Shown: positions 61,275-64,000 of the stretch, piece by piece
How positions within the stretch are numbered: the stretch's first letter is position 1
How the letters are laid out: each line of letters begins with the position of its first letter
NCBI GenBank assembly: GCA_030432655.1
Contig: JAUILA010000026.1
Span: forward strand, 1 to 64,000
Direction: 5' to 3'
Length of the DNA: 64,000 bases
Source: Bacteroidia bacterium
Lineage (GTDB): Bacteria; Bacteroidota; Bacteroidia; Cytophagales; Cyclobacteriaceae
The notes under the pieces: generated by a model
What the model saw: only the letters and a program-made list of their open reading frames with translations
The model's database searches: none
Told to the model about the DNA's origin: nothing
Made by a program: the position numbers and the translations under genes

Positions 61275-63434
61275 TTAAGTTACAGTAATTGTTTCAGGAA
61301 AAGCAACATCAAATATGGTCTCACCCGGACGGGAGCTAAAGGAGATTTGCGCATGATGTTCTTTGAGAATACGCTTCACAATACTCAATCCAAGTCCGGT
61401 CCCTGAGGATCCCCGCCTGATTGTAAAAAATTCATCAAATATCCTTCCCCTGATTTCTTCCGGGATTCCGGGTCCGTTATCCATACAAGTCACATGAACC
61501 TCCCCGTCCGTCCGGAACAAGCTGATTTCCACTTCACCTGAAAAACCAGTGGCGTGCAGACTATTCATGATCAGGTTGGTCCATACCTGGGCCAGGCGGT
61601 CTTTATCCCCTCTCACAAATACCGGCTGATCGGGAAGATCGAGCTTCAGGCGGGTACCTTTTTTCAAATGGTTTTGTAGCAGTACGATGACCATTTCTAT
61701 ATTCTCCCTGAGGTCCACTTCTTCCATGTTATCCCCTGACCTGCCCGGCCTGGTATATGTTTGCATGGCGCTTACAACGGTGGTCATGCGACCAGTTGCC
61801 TGTTCCATATGGGACAAACTACGCCGGACCATTTGTAATTCAGTACTGTATTCTAGACTTGATTTGCCCTCCGGTCTGAGGAGAAATGCTACCTGCTCCG
61901 GGCTCAATGTTTTAATTCCAAGATCTGTCAGTCTTTCGGCCATTTCCGGAGTAATTTCAGGGTGCTGGTCCAGTAAGCCTTTCCTGATCTTTCTCCTCTC
62001 GCGACTTGTCTGGGTATCCACACTTTCGTCACTCACTTTCAGCTCATCACGGAATTTTTGCATACCCGGGCCGGCACCGGGCGAACGTTCTATCTTCTGC
62101 AGCCGGTCTTTGACCTGATGGACCAGCCCTCTCAATCCACCAAGTGGTGTATTCAATTCATGAGCAACACCCGCCATCATACGCCCCAGCGCCGCCATTT
62201 TCTCCCGTTCGATCAGCTGATTCTGCGTATAGGTTAGCTTTTCCAGCATCTGATCCTTTATCCGCTTGTTCCGGTATACAATCAGTCCCAGGATTCCGAG
62301 AACGGCTGCCAGGCCCAGATAAAGAAAGTTTGCCTGCCTTTCTTTCCTGAGAAGTTCTTCCTGCTGGCCCAGAATTCGCTGGTAATTTGACTCCACCTCC
62401 TCAATTTCCATTTCATACACTTCTCCGAAGGTGGATGCGTCCTTCATAGACTGGTTCATCGTATCATACTTTAAGAACCATATGGCAGCCGGCTCATACT
62501 CATAAAGCATGGAATTTGCTTTTGCGAGCAGGTGAGCATTCTGAGCGGAAAGTTTTTTTGTTTCCAGAAAACGGGCCAGGCTGTCACTACGGCCGGCATA
62601 TTCCCTGGCCAGCCGGAAATCGCGGCGGTCATAAAAGGAAGCTGCCATATTGTACAAACTAACGGCCATCTGGTAATGAGCTTCGCGGAATTCACCGATG
62701 CGGTATGACCGTCTGAAATAATGTATGGCGCTGTCATAATTTTCCCTTTTCTTATGATACAGTCCTATTCCATTCAGGTACTCCTGAAACAAATTATTAA
62801 GCGTATCAGGATTCTGCCTCCGGAATGAACTGAAATACTGATATGCATCCCCGCCCTTCCCATTCTCCAGCGAAACCAACCCCAGGTTTACCAGCTTCAG
62901 GAGTTGGGTGGAATCTTTACGATAGGATTCTTTGAAATACTGGCCTGCCTTGGTATAATCTTCCAGGTTGAAATAGACGACGCCTATATTATTCAGGACC
63001 AATGCCTTTGATTCCTCATCCTGATTAATGTCTTCCCGGATCTCGAGACTTCGGAACAAATGCCGCAGGGCATCCGGATACCTTCCCAGCATGTTATAGG
63101 TCATAGCCAGCCCGTTCAGGATCATAGCTTCCCTCTCCCTGAAGTGGTGCTCGCGAGCTGTCTTAAGTGCCTCCTGGTAATTAAAGACTGCGTCCCGGAA
63201 ATGATCATGATTACGATAAATAAAACCGCGTATGTAACTCGTCCGAACCTTCAACATCGGATCTCCGGTCTCTTCCGCGATGACAGAAAGACTGTCGGCG
63301 TACCGGATAGCTATCTCCAGATCGTCCTGGTATTCAAGAAATGAATCCAGCAGTTCTTCAAATCTGGGATTACTTTCCTGAGCCCGGACAGGTACCAGTA
63401 CCAGGCTAAAGACCAACAGCAAAATGTATTTCAC
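61275..63434 (-). CDS. TPR sensor histidine kinase
   Basis: A 719-residue kinase with a signal peptide (KYILLLVFSLVLVPVRA), periplasmic TPR repeats (about 60-330), a membrane helix (about 362-383, NFLYLGLAAVLGILGLIVY), and a cytosolic kinase core. The phosphoacceptor His is in AGVAHELNTPLGGLRG; the ATPase motifs are TNLIMNSLHAT, CMDNGPGIP and GSSGTGLGLSIV. An insertion of about 90 residues (containing ITPEMAERLTDLGI) separates the two helices of the dimerisation domain. No receiver domain or response regulator lies nearby. The start codon is GTG, chosen because it opens the signal peptide and no ATG is close. Confidence 0.92.
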   Translation of the reverse strand: MKYILLLVFSLVLVPVRAQESNPRFEELLDSFLEYQDDLEIAIRYADSLSVIAEETGDPMLKVRTSYIRGFIYRNHDHFRDAVFNYQEALKTAREHHFREREAMILNGLAMTYNMLGRYPDALRHLFRSLEIREDINQDEESKALVLNNIGVVYFNLEDYTKAGQYFKESYRKDSTQLLKLVNLGLVSLENGKGGDAYQYFSSFRRQNPDTLNNLFQEYLNGIGLYHKKRENYDSAIHYFRRSYRIGEFREAHYQMAVSLYNMAASFYDRRDFRLAREYAGRSDSLARFLETKKLSAQNAHLLAKANSMLYEYEPAAIWFLKYDTMNQSMKDASTFGEVYEMEIEEVESNYQRILGQQEELLRKERQANFLYLGLAAVLGILGLIVYRNKRIKDQMLEKLTYTQNQLIEREKMAALGRMMAGVAHELNTPLGGLRGLVHQVKDRLQKIERSPGAGPGMQKFRDELKVSDESVDTQTSRERRKIRKGLLDQHPEITPEMAERLTDLGIKTLSPEQVAFLLRPEGKSSLEYSTELQMVRRSLSHMEQATGRMTTVVSAMQTYTRPGRSGDNMEEVDLRENIEMVIVLLQNHLKKGTRLKLDLPDQPVFVRGDKDRLAQVWTNLIMNSLHATGFSGEVEISLFRTDGEVHVTCMDNGPGIPEEIRGRIFDEFFTIRRGSSGTGLGLSIVKRILKEHHAQISFSSRPGETIFDVAFPETITVT

Positions 63435-63591
63435 AAATCGTCAGTGTTTATTGATGTTTTGTAATATACAAAAAATTTTGTTTCACACACTGGTAACCGG
63501 AAAATTTGCCCTTCCCCCCTTAAACCTCTCTGATGTTGTTTCGTTAATAACTATGTAAGTCAATTTGAACATACTAAACCAAAAAATTATT

Positions 63592-64000
63592 ATGGCTACA
63601 TTAAGATTAGGTGACATTGCACCGGATTTTAAAGCGCAAACCACCGAAGGTGAAATTAATTTTCATAAATGGCTAGGAGATGGCTGGGGCGTACTTTTTT
63701 CACACCCGGCAGATTACACACCCGTATGTACTACCGAACTTGGAACCGTTGCCAAATACATGGATGAATTCAAAAAGCGAAACGTAAAAGTGGCGGCACT
63801 GTCTGTTGATGGACTGGAATCACACCAGGGATGGATCAGAGATATAAATGAAACCCAGAACACCACGGTAAATTTTCCGATCATCGCCGATGAAAAGAAA
63901 AAAGTGGCTGAATTATATGATATGATTCATCCGAAGGCTGATTCAAATCATACAGTCCGCTCGGTCTACGTTATAGGTCCTGACAAGACCATCAAGCTGA
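63592..64000 (+). CDS. 1-Cys peroxiredoxin (Prx6 type), cut by window end
   Basis: The first 136 residues of a peroxiredoxin that reduces hydrogen peroxide and organic peroxides. The peroxidatic Cys is in DYTPVCTTELG, and the NFPIIADEKKKVAELYDMIHP and VRSVYVIGPDK segments are those of the 1-Cys/Prx6 group. The 3' end lies outside the window. A possible -7 (TCAATTTG at 63560-63567, one mismatch) precedes it. Divergent from the sensor kinase across 157 bp. Confidence 0.93.
   Translation, partial: MATLRLGDIAPDFKAQTTEGEINFHKWLGDGWGVLFSHPADYTPVCTTELGTVAKYMDEFKKRNVKVAALSVDGLESHQGWIRDINETQNTTVNFPIIADEKKKVAELYDMIHPKADSNHTVRSVYVIGPDKTIKL

Noticed and set aside
1-64000. CRISPR arrays, insertion sequences, prophage or conjugative genes
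   Set aside because: No regularly spaced direct repeats, transposase, integrase or phage structural gene was seen in any frame.

Overview
The window looks like chromosomal DNA from a member of the Bacteroidota, most likely an aerobic Cytophagales-type bacterium; the family and order are inference. The sequence evidence is a SusC/SusD outer-membrane pair, many lipoproteins with a short signal peptide ending at Cys, Bacteroidota-restricted families (DUF4924-type, DUF1684), RNase Y next to ZapA, MacB/FtsX permeases without an adjacent ATPase, and promoters of the Bacteroidota type (-7 TAnnTTTG, clearest before rpsT). I see no insertion sequence, prophage, integrase or CRISPR array.

Layout. 1-522 is gene-free and built from repeats: two 74-bp REPIN-like copies and G-run hairpins, one of which runs into the end of lpxB. 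523-3920: lpxB, a PTPS/QueD-type enzyme, hldD and a lipoprotein. 4066-8475: SusD and SusC. 8611-21117: an OmpA/TPR/PD40 protein, folD, lepA, a DUF4924-type protein, a methyltransferase, acpH, a large BNR/sortilin-type propeller, thiL, methylmalonyl-CoA epimerase and an IscA-type protein. 21114-31118: a 1200-residue phosphatase-like/kinase-like/Omp85 fusion, RidA, an aminopeptidase P, a subtilase, an ABC-F ATPase and a phospholipase C-like protein. 31238-37929: rpsT, radC, a DUF1684 protein, pheT, a coiled-coil protein, zapA, rny and a dodecin.

38085-59468 is the most interesting part. It holds a sulfide/sulfane-sulfur gene set: SulP permease, type II sulfide:quinone oxidoreductase, split YeeE/YedE transporter plus an outer-membrane porin-like protein, a metallo-beta-lactamase/double-rhodanese protein, a single-domain rhodanese, and an operon of a sterol-desaturase-family hydroxylase, a rhodanese lipoprotein and a MOCOS-like class V aminotransferase. 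Six intergenic copies of one palindrome, GTAAC-N4-GTTAC (equivalent to the Crp/Fnr layout TGTRA-N6-TYACA), stand before six of these transcription units. In five of them a -7-like element starts 28.5-29.5 bp from the palindrome centre. I infer a dispersed sulfur regulon controlled by a Crp/Fnr-family activator encoded outside the window. Unrelated genes lie between its members (LACTB-like hydrolase, PadR with an FtsX permease, a TPR protein, a second FtsX permease, a flavin oxidase, tRNA-Arg).

The right end has an SMP-30-like propeller with a small HTH protein, a TPR sensor histidine kinase, and a 1-Cys peroxiredoxin cut by the window edge. Where a TTG or GTG codon lies upstream of a better-placed ATG with a signal peptide or family start, I chose the ATG.
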